Of a DNA stretch of 64,000 nucleotides, positions 34,824-45,736 are shown one piece after another. Where the stretch lies: assembly GCA_014529385.2 (NCBI GenBank), contig CM043950.1, positions 64,188,935 through 64,252,934 on the forward strand. Reading direction: 5' to 3'. The position numbers and the translations under genes were made by a program. The number at the start of each line of letters is the position of its first letter. The first letter of the stretch is position 1. This DNA comes from Adiantum capillus-veneris. Its lineage: Eukaryota; Streptophyta; Polypodiopsida; Polypodiales; Pteridaceae. The notes beneath the pieces are model-generated. The model was not told where the DNA came from and did not search any database. It saw only the letters and a list, made by a program, of their open reading frames with translations.

Positions 34824-35340
34824 CAAAAACCCTAGGTAGATGACCGAGACTAGTCCTTGAGGATAGGGATTCTTTGGCTTGCCAGAGTCTCGTTTTACAT
34901 TTAGATAGGATCAGAGGGTGGAGTACTCTCTAGGTCTTAGAGGGAGTCTAAGGAGCATGTGTCTAGCCTAGATCCTTCGACTTAGGTAGAATTGGGTAGT
35001 TTTAGGTACTAGTTGAGTTGTGGTGTAGAGAGTAGGAGTTGGAGTGGTAAAAGCGGTGAAAGAAGAGCTTGAGAGTCCGAAGAGGCCAGGAAGCAACCGA
35101 GACACCAATATTACCATCTCATATGATGAGTAGGAGTAGGGTAAGTAGGACATCATGATTTATGATCTAGAGCACTTCATGCATGTTATACTTGCTGTTA
35201 AGTTCATCACAAGGTTGTAAAAGACGGAAAAGAGTGTTTGAAAGCTGAAGTGAAGTTCAAAAGTTTCTGTGAGTGTTTTTGGGAGAGCTGCAGAGCATCA
35301 TGAGCATTTTTGTTAGGAAAAAATTACATTTTAAGCCAGG

Positions 35341-35362
35341 AGACATCCTACGCAGGATGTCC
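35341..35362. repeat. leader palindrome, copy 1 (two bases short at centre)
   Basis: AGACATCCTACG followed by a shortened right half CAGGATGTCC. Confidence 0.65.
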
Positions 35363-35781
35363 TTAGGGTGATCTGGTGGAAATTTTGACATTTTGAGTTG
35401 ACCAATGTGTTCAGAAGGTAGGTTTTACCCTATTTTCACTTGGAAAGTGAAAATTTGACCATATCTTGACTGGATAAGGCCAGATAGAAAGAAATTGCCA
35501 GACACCCTACCCAAATTGTACCAAGGCATTATTTTAAGACCAAAACCATAGGATGACTGCATGGGCATGATCTGCATGATTTATTGAGTGCTTGAGAAAG
35601 GTTTCATCTCAATTGGGTGAGAAAATTGGGTTCTAAGCAGACTTTAGCATTTTTGATTGAAAAAGGCTAGGACAGCTAAAATTGGGGTCTTTTGAAATCC
35701 AAACCAAAATCTAAGCATAGCACTGAGTTGTTGACATCAAGGAGAAGTTGTGGCTCAAGTTTGGGGTCAAGCAGGCCATAT

Positions 35782-35805
35782 AGACATCCTACACGTAGGA
35801 TGTGT
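35782..35805. repeat. leader palindrome, copy 2
   Basis: Halves AGACATCCTACA and CGTAGGATGTGT; nearly palindromic over 24 bp. Confidence 0.7.
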
Positions 35806-35906
35806 TCTTTGTGATTTGGCACTCCAAACCCAGCTTTGAGCATACCAAAGTGATCAGTACCTTAAAGGGAGTCTGTGCTTTGCATTTGAATCCATTTTGA
35901 GCAGTT

Positions 35907-35930
35907 AGACATGCTACGTGTAGAATGTCT
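35907..35930. repeat. leader palindrome, copy 3
   Basis: Halves AGACATGCTACG and TGTAGAATGTCT, with mismatches in the arms. Confidence 0.65.
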
Positions 35931-36180
35931 AATGCATGAAATTGAAGCCAGAAACTAACTATACGTATAACAGGGTGTTGTATAGCTTGAGGCAAGCCTC
36001 CTAGTCAATTTTGGTCCAAATTGGAGTGGATTTGACTGGTCAGAGCAACATCAGGCTGCTGTAATAGATTTTTGATCAATTGACCAGCTTATAGGTGTCC
36101 AATTCAAAAAGTAAAAAAAGTTGTGGGCTCAGCACATCAAGGGGAATCTATAGTGCAAAAACCAGGCAAAACAAAGCAGG

Positions 36181-36204
36181 AGACATCTTACGCGTAGGAT
36201 GTCT
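36181..36204. repeat. leader palindrome, copy 4
   Basis: Halves AGACATCTTACG and CGTAGGATGTCT, one mismatched pair over 24 bp. Confidence 0.75.
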
Positions 36205-36612
36205 ACAGGGGCTTAGTGAAGTGAAAAACTGACTGAGGACATACAGTGATGTTCCATTTGACTTAAGAGTTCCAGAACTTCTTTCAGAAGTGAAATTGGA
36301 CCTCGTTTGACCTTTTGACAGAGCAAAGACAGAATTAAGACTGTCCATGTAAATTGACCAACATCCGAGGGAAGTACAGTTCCAGATTAGCAGACCTAAT
36401 CAAGAACATCTGAAGTGTATAAAATACAGTAGTGGTTGAGGTTAAAGCTCCAGTTATACCAATCATTACTAAGACCACCTCTAGCGGTTAAATGCTTTGA
36501 TTTGATTGCCGAAATTAAACGCTTGTGTACATGTATATTCAACGGCAAAGCAAGAAGTTGTGCAAAAACTGATCCTTTGCCAGGTGAGTGGTTTGATTTG
36601 TGTTAAATTGTA

Positions 36613-37533
36613 TTGCTAAGTTTGATAAATTTAAGATTAGGAAGACACATTCTTAGAGATCAAAAGGTGGCAGGTGATCAAGGTAGCTTAGTGTCCACCG
36701 AGGAGAGTGTAACTCAGGCAAGGCTAGATCCACTAGCACCGATTATTGAGAAGGGTAGTGATACTGACACTTCATCAAACAAGTCCGTCTTCATGATGGG
36801 TAGTCAACAGCTAGGAGGTTTCTCCAATGAAGGACCAATGCCAGGAGGAAGCACCTCCCTAAATCCTTTGAACGGTTCCAAGTTCACTATAATCTTCTTA
36901 GAAGGAACAAACTCTAGGGGAGCCCTAGTTTATTATGACTATCGAGGATGCAAGTACGGTATTTGTATTGAAGAAAGACCTGCTTAGAGACTGAAAATAA
37001 TTGGAGTCTATGATGATGGAGATAGATTTTGAGACGAAAAGGGGAACCACTATGTGATAGTTAGTAACCTTGAGGATTACAATAGATATGGAGATAACGT
37101 GACAAAAGGGAAAATGGTTTCATAAACTCAAGAACCGCCTCCAAACATTGATCGACCCGGAGCTCTTTTTATGTATGATAAGAAAACAACCAGGGTCTCA
37201 ACCTATAATGAGAATGTGGGAATTTACAAGCATTAGAGTGAGGGAATAGTCTCTTACTTTCGATGCAAAGAACCCTGCCCAAACGAATTAAGCAAAGACA
37301 AGGTTCTTTACTTATTCTCTTATGAAATTGCTATGGGGAAGGATATTGTTTTTGTTGATAGGTACAGGCGAGAATACAAACGTATTCTCCCAGAGGAGGT
37401 AGAAAAGGAAACAGTTCCAGAAGCATCAACATATGCCCCCGAAGAGGTGCCAAGGGTCACCTACTTCCCTAGCAAGTCGACAAATCCATTTTCAGAAGAT
37501 TATGACGCGACCTCACATTCTAACCAACAATAG
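36613..37533 (+). pseudogene. Gag-like N-terminal protein, broken
   Basis: The first part (36613-36987) encodes 124 residues, and later parts of the same protein follow after stops up to 37533. It matches the minus-strand protein at 393-1220: STEESV near the start, a serine-rich DTDTSSNKS segment, YGICIEERPA against YCVKIEERPS, then DDGDRF against GGDRYLDD, and DRYRREYKRI against DKYGRRYAAI. In-frame stops at 36985-36987 and after DRF show decay. It stands about 1.8 kb after the primer site at 34806, behind a palindrome leader, exactly as its relative does. It stops against a reversed LTR end at 37533, so the rest of the polyprotein is missing. Confidence 0.7.
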
Positions 37534-37800
37534 ACGTTTGTTAGCGGGTTCGCCGCGATGGACGATGGAGCACAGGGAGAACACAGACCAACAAACTGTC
37601 AATCCGAGGACGTAGCTAACCCGACTAGGGCATGGAGGCAATTTTTGGGTTGTCAACCCTGAGCTAGACACGAACAACACTCTACAGTCACTAATCCTAC
37701 CATAACACTACCATAAAGCAAAGAAACAGACAACGCATCTGTCATAATAATCAATATCTTATTCTCCTAAATGATTTTCTCATATTAAACTGATCATTTA
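37533..37800 (-). mobile_element. LTR fragment, minus orientation
   Basis: The plus-strand TGTTAGCGGGTTCGCCGCGATGG resembles the end of the minus-strand LTR at 2805 in its first two dozen bases and again in a GAGGCA...GTTGTCAACCC segment about 110 bp in. No primer site lies on its left, so it was joined to the Gag-like ORF by rearrangement. Confidence 0.4.
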
Positions 37801-39335
37801 ATGTGGGGAAGTGCCAAGGGAGAAAAAGCTAGAATATTGGTTAAGCTAGCAGACCGGCCACAGTAGGGATCCAAAGGAGGGAAAATAGGGATCCAAAGGG
37901 GGGGCCATCTGCAAAAGAGCCATGTGCAACAATGGGCTAAAAAGACCCTAAGGTTCAGCCCATTAAGACTTCCAAAATGCTAAGGTTCCAAAATTAAAAG
38001 GTTGTGTCCAAAGGTCAACCCTAGGGAAAATTGGATGCTTTGTGTGTGCCCTAAAAGTCTTTGCACATCCCTACATGGGAGGGGGCGAGCCCCAAAGGTA
38101 GGGGATGAGAGAGAAAGCCACACACACACACACAGGCTCCCTTTACACAAAGGGAATGAGCGACACATGTCAGCTCCCTAGGCCAGATGCCCACAAGGTG
38201 TGCCCAATTCCTATTGGAAGACCCTTGAAGTGGACCAATGAGAATTAAGCTAGAGTAAATGTACTTTAATTAATTAAAAAACATTTAATAAAAGAAACCA
38301 ATGAGAATGAAGTCTCCTAGAAGACTATTGGGCAGTCTCCCAAAGGGTCCAATGAGCATTCAGAAGCCCCATGGCTTGCCTGATTTCTATTGGCTAGGAG
38401 ACAAAGGGGTCCAATGAGAGTTTAGTTTAATTATTTAATTACCTAAAGCTCCCACAAAACGGGAAAGGGGGACACATGTCAGAAGGCTATCACTTATGCT
38501 GCTTAATACCTATTGGCTTGACTTGGGGAGGTCCAATAAGGCAAAAGCCAGACCAAATTAGCAGCTAGGGCTCGCCCAAGAGAGAGAGGGGGCTGATTTT
38601 TGCTTGGCATTGACACACACACACACTCACACTTGACCATGTGTGAAGGAAGAATACTCTATCTCCTCCCAAGCTTTAATGGAGAGCTCATCACCTACTC
38701 CAAGCTTGTGAGATAGAAGCCTACAACAACACTCTCTTGGCATGTGGATGCAAATCCAACCAAGAGCCAAGCTTCAATGCATGCTCATCTCCTCTACCAA
38801 GCTAATTACTAAGCTAAGCTATGCTAATATGAGTGATTATGTGAGGAGATGTACATCTTTCTCGTAAGATACTCCTTCTTCCTCTCAATCTACTCTCATA
38901 CCCTGCTAGCTCTCACCATCTTCGAAGGTGTGTGAGGTCTTGGGTCTGAGAACGGGGATAATTAAAGTTGTGTTTGTTAAGTGTTTTGCTTAGTGCATGA
39001 AGCTTTCATCTTCATTGCACTAGCTAGTCTTGAAGGAACACAAAGAATTGTATTGTACCATGTCTCTCTTGATGGGAGAAACCATAATACAAAGCCTTTT
39101 GGAGGGGGGACCGGCTCCATGCAAATCCGGTCCTCAACTGTTATCATTAGCTTAATTTCTCTCTCTTTTGAAAGTATTGTCGATTCTATCTAACTAGGTG
39201 TTATGTTTTTTGTTGCTCTCTCCACCCAAGCACTCTTGTAATTCTCATTAGGAATCTATTCTAATGAAATGCCCACTATGTTCATGCTAATTTCCTCTAC
39301 ACATAAGTTATTAGGCCATTAAATGTTACATCTAA
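37801..39335 (+). other. no gene seen; ATTGG/CCAAT hairpin modules, possible LTR
   Basis: A mainly non-coding stretch containing four 31-32-bp modules (listed separately) and leader-like sequence to about 38960. It could be the LTR and leader of the copia fragment that follows, but no boundary or primer site was found. Confidence 0.4.
38211..38540. repeat. four ATTGG...CCAAT hairpin modules
   Basis: Modules at 38211-38242, 38325-38356, 38387-38418 and 38510-38540 all read CTATTGG, 16-18 variable bases, then CCAATGAG or CCAATAAG. Start-to-start spacings are 114, 62 and 123 bp, close to 2:1:2. An additional CCAATGAG without partner lies at 38298. Confidence 0.8.
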
Positions 39336-40502
39336 TGCACAACTACCAAATGGGTTTTGGGCTGAAGCTGTATCAACAGCTGTTCATCTTATAAATAGAT
39401 CTCCTAGCAAGGTTTTGTAGAAGGATTTAGTGGCAGAGATGGTATGGTCAGGCAAGGTGCCCTCATACAAGCATCTCAGAGTCTTTGGCTGTGAGGTATA
39501 TACTCATGTTGCAAAGGAATTTAGGAACAAACTTGAGCCAAAGAGTAGAAAGTGCATCTTTCTAGGCTATGGTAATTCTGGTGAGATGGGGTACAGACTT
39601 TGGGATCCCGAATCCAGAAAGGTTATCCGCAGCAATGATGTTCACTTTAATGAATCCAAATATCATTCTAAACCAGAGAGGGTTGAGGAGATTAGAAGAG
39701 TTGTCTTCCAAGAAGATGGACCTGCACGTGCAAGACAAAATGTCAGGGCTCAAGAGGAGCAAGGACAGGATAGAGTGGAACCACAGGTTGTGGTTGATCC
39801 TGAGCCACCTATTGTGCGTAGATCTGGACGTATCACGCGACCTCCTGATAGGTTTGTTCCATCTATGAACTATGTCATGTTGACTGATTGCAATGAGCCT
39901 TCATGTTACAAGGAAGCAGTGCAAATGAAGGACTCCGGGAATTGGAAATTGGCCATGCAGTCAGAGATGACAGCTCTGCATAAAAACCAGACATGGAAGC
40001 TAGTTAAATTACCACAGGGCAAAAAGGCTCTACCTTGTAAATGGGTTTACAAGTATAAGATCCCCGCTCATGATAGTCAACCAAAGTACAAAGCGAGGCT
40101 TGTTGCCAAGGGCTTTAAGCAAGAACAAGGCATTGACTTTGATGAAGTCTTCTCTCCGGTGGTCAAGATGACTACATTGAGATGCTTTCTTGCATTGGTT
40201 GCCATATTAGATTTGGTGTTGCACCAAATGGATTTCAAGACAGCGTTCTTGCATGGTGATTTAGATGTGGAAATTTACATGCAGCATCCAGAAGGGTTTG
40301 TTGAGAGAGGCAAGGAAGATTGGGTATGCCAGTTGTTAAAGAGTCTTTATGGCTTAAAACAATCACCGAGGGCATGGTACCATAAATTCCACAAGTTTAT
40401 GCTTTCTCAAGGCTACAAACGTAGTGAGTTCGATCACTGTCTATATACAAAGAAGGCTAAGGATGGTAGTTGGCTGATCCTTATTTTGTATGTGGATGAC
40501 AT
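39336..40502 (+). pseudogene. Ty1/copia fragment: integrase C-terminus to reverse transcriptase YVDD
   Basis: Starts inside the integrase core's end (LPNGFWAEAVSTAVHLINRSPS), has one TAG at 39418-39420, then SYKHLRVFGCEVYTHV, KCIFLGYG...GYRLWDP, a linker with VRRSGRITRPPDRF, and RT (NWKLAMQSEMTALHKNQTW, KWVYKYK, RLVAKGFKQEQGIDF, LYGLKQSPRAWY). It stops right at the catalytic YVDD (about 40488-40499), where unrelated LTR-like sequence begins. Apart from the one stop it is very well preserved, so truncation was probably recent. Confidence 0.9.
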
Positions 40503-41172
40503 CAACACGAAGAGCTTCTCGCCCTGATTCTAACGACTACTCGATCATTCAGAACGGATGTCGTTTGAGGTACTTACGACTAAATATAGATCATAGCAGG
40601 CGGGCTCGCGATGTGGTCCTCGGCTTGCATTGCTTGTGCCGACGCGGAGAGCTCCTCGATGCTAACATGCTCCTACTCTCATATCTGCAATGTGATTAGT
40701 GTGTGCGACGGTGTGTGTGCGTGAAGCTCACTACTGTGTGTTGTAGAACCCACGACTGTATATTAATTTAGATAACGTAATGTGTTTTTTACAAAGCCTT
40801 AGGTTTCAGCTTATATACCAAGGCTTAAAACCTAAAGTCCGGCGAAATGTCCTGAATTGTCCCTAGGCTTCTACAGAGCTTAATTACAAGAAACTGAGTT
40901 GGCTTTACTCATTATACAAGCATCTGTGGCCAAAATACAAGTGCCGATTTAAAATATGAGGTTCCCGTAAACATTACAAAAGTGGCCGTAATGGCTCAAA
41001 ATAATAATAACGGGATATTCGATGACGTCCATGAACTCGTATCTTCATGTTGCAGCATCCATCTTCATCTTCATTACTTCATCACCATCTTCATGTGGAA
41101 TCTTTACAAAATCTTTGAGGAATCTTAATGGAATCTTTGTGGAAACGTTGTTGAAAGGGCATCCTTTCAACA
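40503..41172 (-). mobile_element. 3' LTR of a minus-strand element
   Basis: On the minus strand the LTR starts TGTTGAAAGG at 41172, directly after a polypurine tract (41173-41184). A TATA-like GGTATATAAG lies near 40815-40824, about 350 bp in. It ends where the copia RT begins, so the other boundary may be truncated. Confidence 0.55.
41149..41172. repeat. hairpin at the LTR terminus
   Basis: Arms TGTTGAAAGG and CCTTTCAACA are perfect reverse complements over 10 bp with a 4-base spacer, and one arm is the first 10 bases of the LTR. Confidence 0.8.
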
Positions 41173-41184
41173 CTCTCCTCCTCC
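41173..41184 (-). promoter_or_regulatory. polypurine tract
   Basis: GGAGGAGGAGAG on the minus strand, immediately before the LTR start. Confidence 0.6.
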
Positions 41185-42068
41185 AAATTCTTGTCGTCCC
41201 CGACAAGACCCTATGTCTTTGTTGGCCTTTACGAGTTCTTGATGTCTTGGTGTTGGTTGAAGTTGTTGTGGCATCCTCTTCTGTAGTTGGTCGCTTTGCA
41301 TGATGTTAAAGTTGCCTTGAAGTTATATCTGTAGTGTATTTGAAGCCTGGAACTCTCCCCCTCTGATTGGTTGTTGTATCTTGAATTGCATGAGGTTGTA
41401 TTGACTTGTTGGTGCAACAGGTCGTTGTCATTGTAGCTCTAGTTTGCTTTTCCTGTGGTTGTTATCTGGAAGCCGTACCTGTAAGTTGACTTGAAGCTCT
41501 GTCAAACTGTTTTTTGGACTGTCCCTTTTGACTTGTCAGTAGATTTGCAATTAGTAGTGTGGGGATATCATGGTTCTTCTTGTTTTTGTTGTTATAAAAA
41601 ATAAAAGAGTAAAAGTAAAATGTAGCGTATATACAAAATGAAGGTCTTGGATACCTGGATAAGACTAAAGGGAAAAACCCAGTGGGAAAAAATGTCTTTA
41701 GTCATAATTAAATGCGAGGCTATACGTACTTAGGTTCTGATGTTATAGAGTTATTATGAGTTAAAGTACATATGGCTATATGGCTACTAGTATGGGCTTG
41801 ATATACATGGATAAGTGTTAGTAGCTTGAAGTCAGAGTCGTTGTTGTTGAGCAAAGGCTCATAAAAACTATTTCCGCTTGGTCATCGTCATTTGTTTGTG
41901 TAAGTCCATGGGTGGAATAAAAAAGAGTGCCTAATGCATATGTCCAATGATGGGACATCTATATGCTTGCACAGAGTTATGCATTTTAAACAAGATGCGG
42001 TGCGAGAGAAGAGTATTGATGGGTTCTTCATGGAGTTAGTGTAGCGAGTAAAACATATAGCATGAGTG
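41185..42068 (-). other. 3' internal non-coding region of the minus-strand element
   Basis: On the minus strand this includes CCCACTGGGTTTTTCCCTTTAG at about 41660-41685, a phrase I associate with the 3' untranslated end of plant LTR elements. No ORF with recognisable motifs. Confidence 0.45.
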
Positions 42069-42930
42069 TTGTTAAGGCGGTTACGCCGCTAGCGGAAGCT
42101 AAATAGCGAGAACTCAACCAACAACAGAATTTGTCAGACGGGGACGAAGCTTGACTCGCAGGCGCATGGAAACAACTAGGTGGGTGTCAAATCACCTACT
42201 CGACCTTCTAATGACAATCACTACTAAGGAAATCAAATCTAAGTTCTAAAATACGCAAGTGACTGAAATCCGTACTACGAACGAATGCTATACGAAACAG
42301 GATCTAGAATCATTGAATCGATCTCAAACTCAAGGGGAAGTCTATACACTAGGTAAGAACAACACCCTAAAGACTTGAACTGCAAAATCAACCTATAACC
42401 ACTCCGTGTGGCAAACGCGTATGAAGACAGGCCGAAAAATACAGGTGACCGAAACTTGACCCCGATGGTACTAATGTGTAGCTCTACTCGTTGTGATTCT
42501 ATAGATATGCTGCACGCTCTATTCCGACACACGAGTTGGAAGAAAACTCACACCGAAGCTCGTAGGAACTTACCACACGTAGAAGCCGATAGCGCGCACT
42601 CTTGGTATCTGTGCGTAGCTCTCACCATTGCTAACACAATGGCGGTGTCGCTTCTCCAATGGCGGCCCCGTAGCTCGCGTAGCAAGAAGATAAGACTCTC
42701 TCTCTCTCTCTCTCTCAGACACAGTCACGGCGCTCAAAACTCACTTTGATTAATAATTGAATCTCCCTTTAGGTTACAAAACTTTGGCTTATATACCTCA
42801 GCCTTGGAGGTGAGAACATCTCTAATTATTTACATCAGCAGGTGAAATTACGTCGGAATTACAAGCTGGAAACTCAATTGAGTCCCGTTACTTAATGAAT
42901 GGCTCAAATCAAAATTAATGTCGGAAAGAC
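42069..42930 (-). mobile_element. LTR-like region, minus orientation (boundaries approximate)
   Basis: On the minus strand it ends in ...CGCCTTAACA at 42069. It has a TATA-like GGTATATAAGCC near 42789-42800 and a GA run (plus strand CT, 42699-42717) 75 bp downstream of it. The terminal sequence resembles that of the LTR at 2805, including a GGGTGTCAA segment. It may be the 3' LTR of element A; no polypurine tract was found next to it. Confidence 0.4.
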
Positions 42931-43333
42931 ATTTATTACAATCAATGGTTACAAAATGATGGGTGTGAGCAAAAATGCGGGTGTGATCCTCTGCTGGCTC
43001 AACAAGTGCTTCAAAAGCTTTCACTACTCACAAGAAGGGCTTTTGCTGTCGAGGTTTCTCCACTCTTCCTCATTGTGTCAAGTGCGTGAGTGTTTTTTTT
43101 TTTTTTTGGACTACTCGGCCTTTTACCTTATATATTATATGGACTTTGACTCTTATGCTCACCTCTTCCAGCATGAGCGACATGACTTTATGTATGCTCA
43201 ACTCTCCAGCTTGAGCTTATACCTATTAGCTAGACTCATAGACCACAGAAAAATATTAACTTGAAGCTTGGGTCTGACACTTCGCTATTTAGTGGCTTAG
43301 CTGCCTGACTCTAGACTCTTATGCCATGTAAGT
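42931..43333 (-). other. no gene; 3' end of element A or LTR
   Basis: Contains a run of about 15 T and no ORF. Lies just downstream of the element A tail. Confidence 0.4.
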
Positions 43334-44278
43334 TTAATGGCGACTTGGACTTACCTGATCGCGGCTTGAAATCCAATTCCATATGCTTTTGATGTTTAGG
43401 ATTTTCTCGTTAGTTTCTGTTTGAGATGCCATGTTGTCCAATACATTGGCATATATCTGCTCTTCATTCCTTGGTAGCAAATTGTGGTCGCTTGATGAGA
43501 CAGGTATTGATGTTGAAGCAATGGTTGATGAAGTCTTCTTCTTCCAGAAAGTGTTCTTCAAAACTGTGACCTCCGCATTTACCGTTGCTTTCTTTTTGTT
43601 GTTAAGAGGCTGTAAAGGAGTTGTGTATATTTCTTGTTGTTGAGCCTCAATCGGGGATTTTGGAACCCACATTGTTCTTGGGCCTTGTGTGATCTCCTTT
43701 GCCACTTGCCTTGTTTCTTCTTTGACTTGATGGTACCTTGTCTTTAATTTCCAAATATGGTTGTTACTTTTGTAAAAGCCTTGCTCTTGTAGTAATTGAC
43801 GAGGGATCCATCGATAGGTTGTAGTACTCTTGGGTGTAGCGGGTGGCTGCTCTTCATTTCTTGATGTTTCTTGCTTTTCCTGGGTGATTCCTTGATAAGC
43901 TACTACCTTAGGTAACCAGATTTGAAAGTTACCCTCATAGAATCCTTGTGCTTCGAGTAACTCGACTGGAATGAATCTTTGGACTTGCTTGGAGGTGATC
44001 TTCACTTGACTTTGTTGGGTAGTCTGGTAGAATTGTGATTTCATTACCCAGACTTGTCGTATGGTTTGTCCAGTGGAAGACCTTCTCTTTTGCTTTTTGT
44101 ACCTGTCCTTTATCTTGGTTGAGTTATGTGATAGACGTTGACGGCTTTGTTGATTCCTCACTGAGTGGTTGTCATGGGATGGATATTGCCAGGCTGTTAT
44201 CTTGGGCTTGTTGACCCAAACATCTGAATTTCCTTTCTTGTATCCTTGTGCAATAATGGACTCGCTTGATGTGATCCA
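43334..44278 (-). pseudogene. element A: C-terminal tail with W-x-P-K repeats
   Basis: In frame with the upstream piece, after a TGA at 44279-44281. It carries repeated tryptophan motifs: SDVWVNKP, RQVWVMKS, FQIWLPKV, YRWIPRQ, NHIWKLKT and TMWVPKSP, each followed by an A-Q or Q-rich stretch (AYQG, LLQEQG, EAQQQ). The spacing is 20-50 residues. The same motif series ends the element B polyprotein (for example KQIWIPKKF, KQVWVAKSL). I know no characterised domain of this kind; I infer a repeated peptide for binding nucleic acid or Gag. The piece ends at TGA 43334-43336. Confidence 0.65.
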
Positions 44279-45202
44279 TCATGTTACCTTTTCTTGTTGA
44301 GGTTGTTCCTGTGATTGTATCCAAATTGGATCATTAACTTTAATTTGTGCCTTGGATACTAGCACTTGGTTGACCTGTTTTGACTTCCTTTGGAGACGTT
44401 CGAGCGATGGAAACTTTGGTTGATAGACTTTTTGCTTGGGTTTCCATTGTTTTGTTGATGGTTTGTCTTTTGATGTAGAGGCTTTGTCTTGCACTTGCAT
44501 TGGCTGGGCTAGAGAATGTGGGCTTACTTTAGCTTTGCCTTTTTCAATAGCCAAGAATCTTTGAACTGTTGTAGGCTTGACCTCTGTTTCCACTTGATAG
44601 CTTGTTGTGATGACCATTGTTGAAGATTCAGGCTTGTTTTCAAAGACTTTTTCCCATGGCTTCGACAAAATCAAGTGTGTTCCCATTTTTCGAGAATCTA
44701 CCACCAAGAATTTTTCTTTGACATTCTGTGAGTGTAGTTGGAGAGTAGCTTCTGCAATCCCCCTACTTATAACATCTACTTCAGGTGAGAGATTTACCTT
44801 TATCTGAATATCATGAAGCTTTGGCTTACCTAGAAGTAACCACATGCCATATGACATGACATTAGTCATGGAATTTGTATCAATTTCTGCCATAAAATTC
44901 ATCTTGACTCTGTCTTGTGCACTTAGCAAAAAGTTGATCTTCTTTGGTATTAGATTGCCTGTGTTCTCTTGAGTGACTTGAGAAATCTTTGGCCTGGACT
45001 CCTTATCATCTTCTTCTTCATTGTTCACACTTCTGAGTTCATCTGTGTGTTCTAGCTCCTGCTTGACCACCATTTCCTCTGATATGTCTTTTGGAGAGAC
45101 CAAATCAGCATTTGGTTCCTGTAGAGTCATAGGCTCTTCTTCCTGGACTTCAATTGTTGAAATGTCACCAATAGTGTCTGAACTTCCTGTCACTTGCTGC
45201 AC
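44279..45202 (-). pseudogene. element A: second protease-like domain plus linker
   Basis: The frame begins after a TAA at 45203-45205. After an acidic linker of about 95 residues comes NFMAEIDTNSMTNVMSYGMWLLL (about 44860-44905) and, 70 residues on, G-T-H-L-I-L-S-K-P-W-E. These line up with the retropepsin D-T-G-S...N-V-I-S and H-L-I-L-G-K-P-W patterns, with the active-site Gly changed to Asn and the later Gly to Ser, so this copy is inactive. It corresponds to the intact DSGA domain after integrase in element B. Then W motifs begin (KQWKPKQK, NDPIWIQS). Confidence 0.6.
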
Positions 45203-45205
45203 CTC

Positions 45206-45730
45206 TTATTTGATTGATTCCAAGTCTTCATATTGCTCTTTTGTAGGCGCTGGATCTGAAGCATCTTCTTTGGATCTTAGCCCTTCTTCCTGCAACTTTG
45301 CTTCGTTGACTTGCGGCTCCTCCTTTGTACTATCCATTCGAGTTGGACAGTTTGTAATCAAGTGTGTTATCGCACACTGATCGCAAAGAGCACCTATTTC
45401 TATATGACCAGTATTCGGGCTAGGTGTCTGGTTTTGTGCTATCCCCATAGCTGATAACCCTGTTTCGAACTCATACTCAGATTCTTCATCTGTCTCACAC
45501 ATAACCCTTAACATGTAGTAGGGGACTATGTCATACCCATTCTCATCGCAAAATTTTGTTGGTGTGGTCTCATTAACACAGAAATCCAAAGTAGCCAATA
45601 TCTGAGTCCACTCTAGCGGTTCTAACGCCTCTTCTGGAAAAGGTTCTCTTATGTAAGCATCATCTTCTAAGACCCTCTCAAAGGAATTCTCATTTCTCCC
45701 AAAGTCACTACACTTCGATGCTCTGCACAT
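45206..45730 (-). pseudogene. element A: conserved spacer with zinc-knuckle-like motif
   Basis: Residues MCRASKCSDF...REPFPEEALEPLEWTQILATLDFC...TKFCDENGYDIVPYYMLR match the element B spacer at 57361-57828 almost residue for residue (MCGASKCGSL...GEPFPEDTFEPLEWTHILATLDVC...TKFCDKDGYDVVPYFMLR). After it a C-D-Q-C-A-I-T-H-L-I-T-N-C (CX2CX3HX4C) occurs. In A the reading passes straight from here to the second protease-like domain; in B the RT follows. The function of the spacer is unknown to me. Confidence 0.7.
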
Positions 45731-45736
45731 CCAGAT

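Larger units (their letters stand above)
34824..36612 (+). other. 5' leader with four palindromic repeats
   Basis: There is no convincing ORF. Palindromes built on AGACATCCTACG and its reverse complement lie at 35341, 35782, 35907 and 36181. Spacings are 441, 125 and 274 bp, near 3x, 1x and 2x about 140 bp. Flanks are hard to align, so the palindromes are the best-preserved part. Confidence 0.7.
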
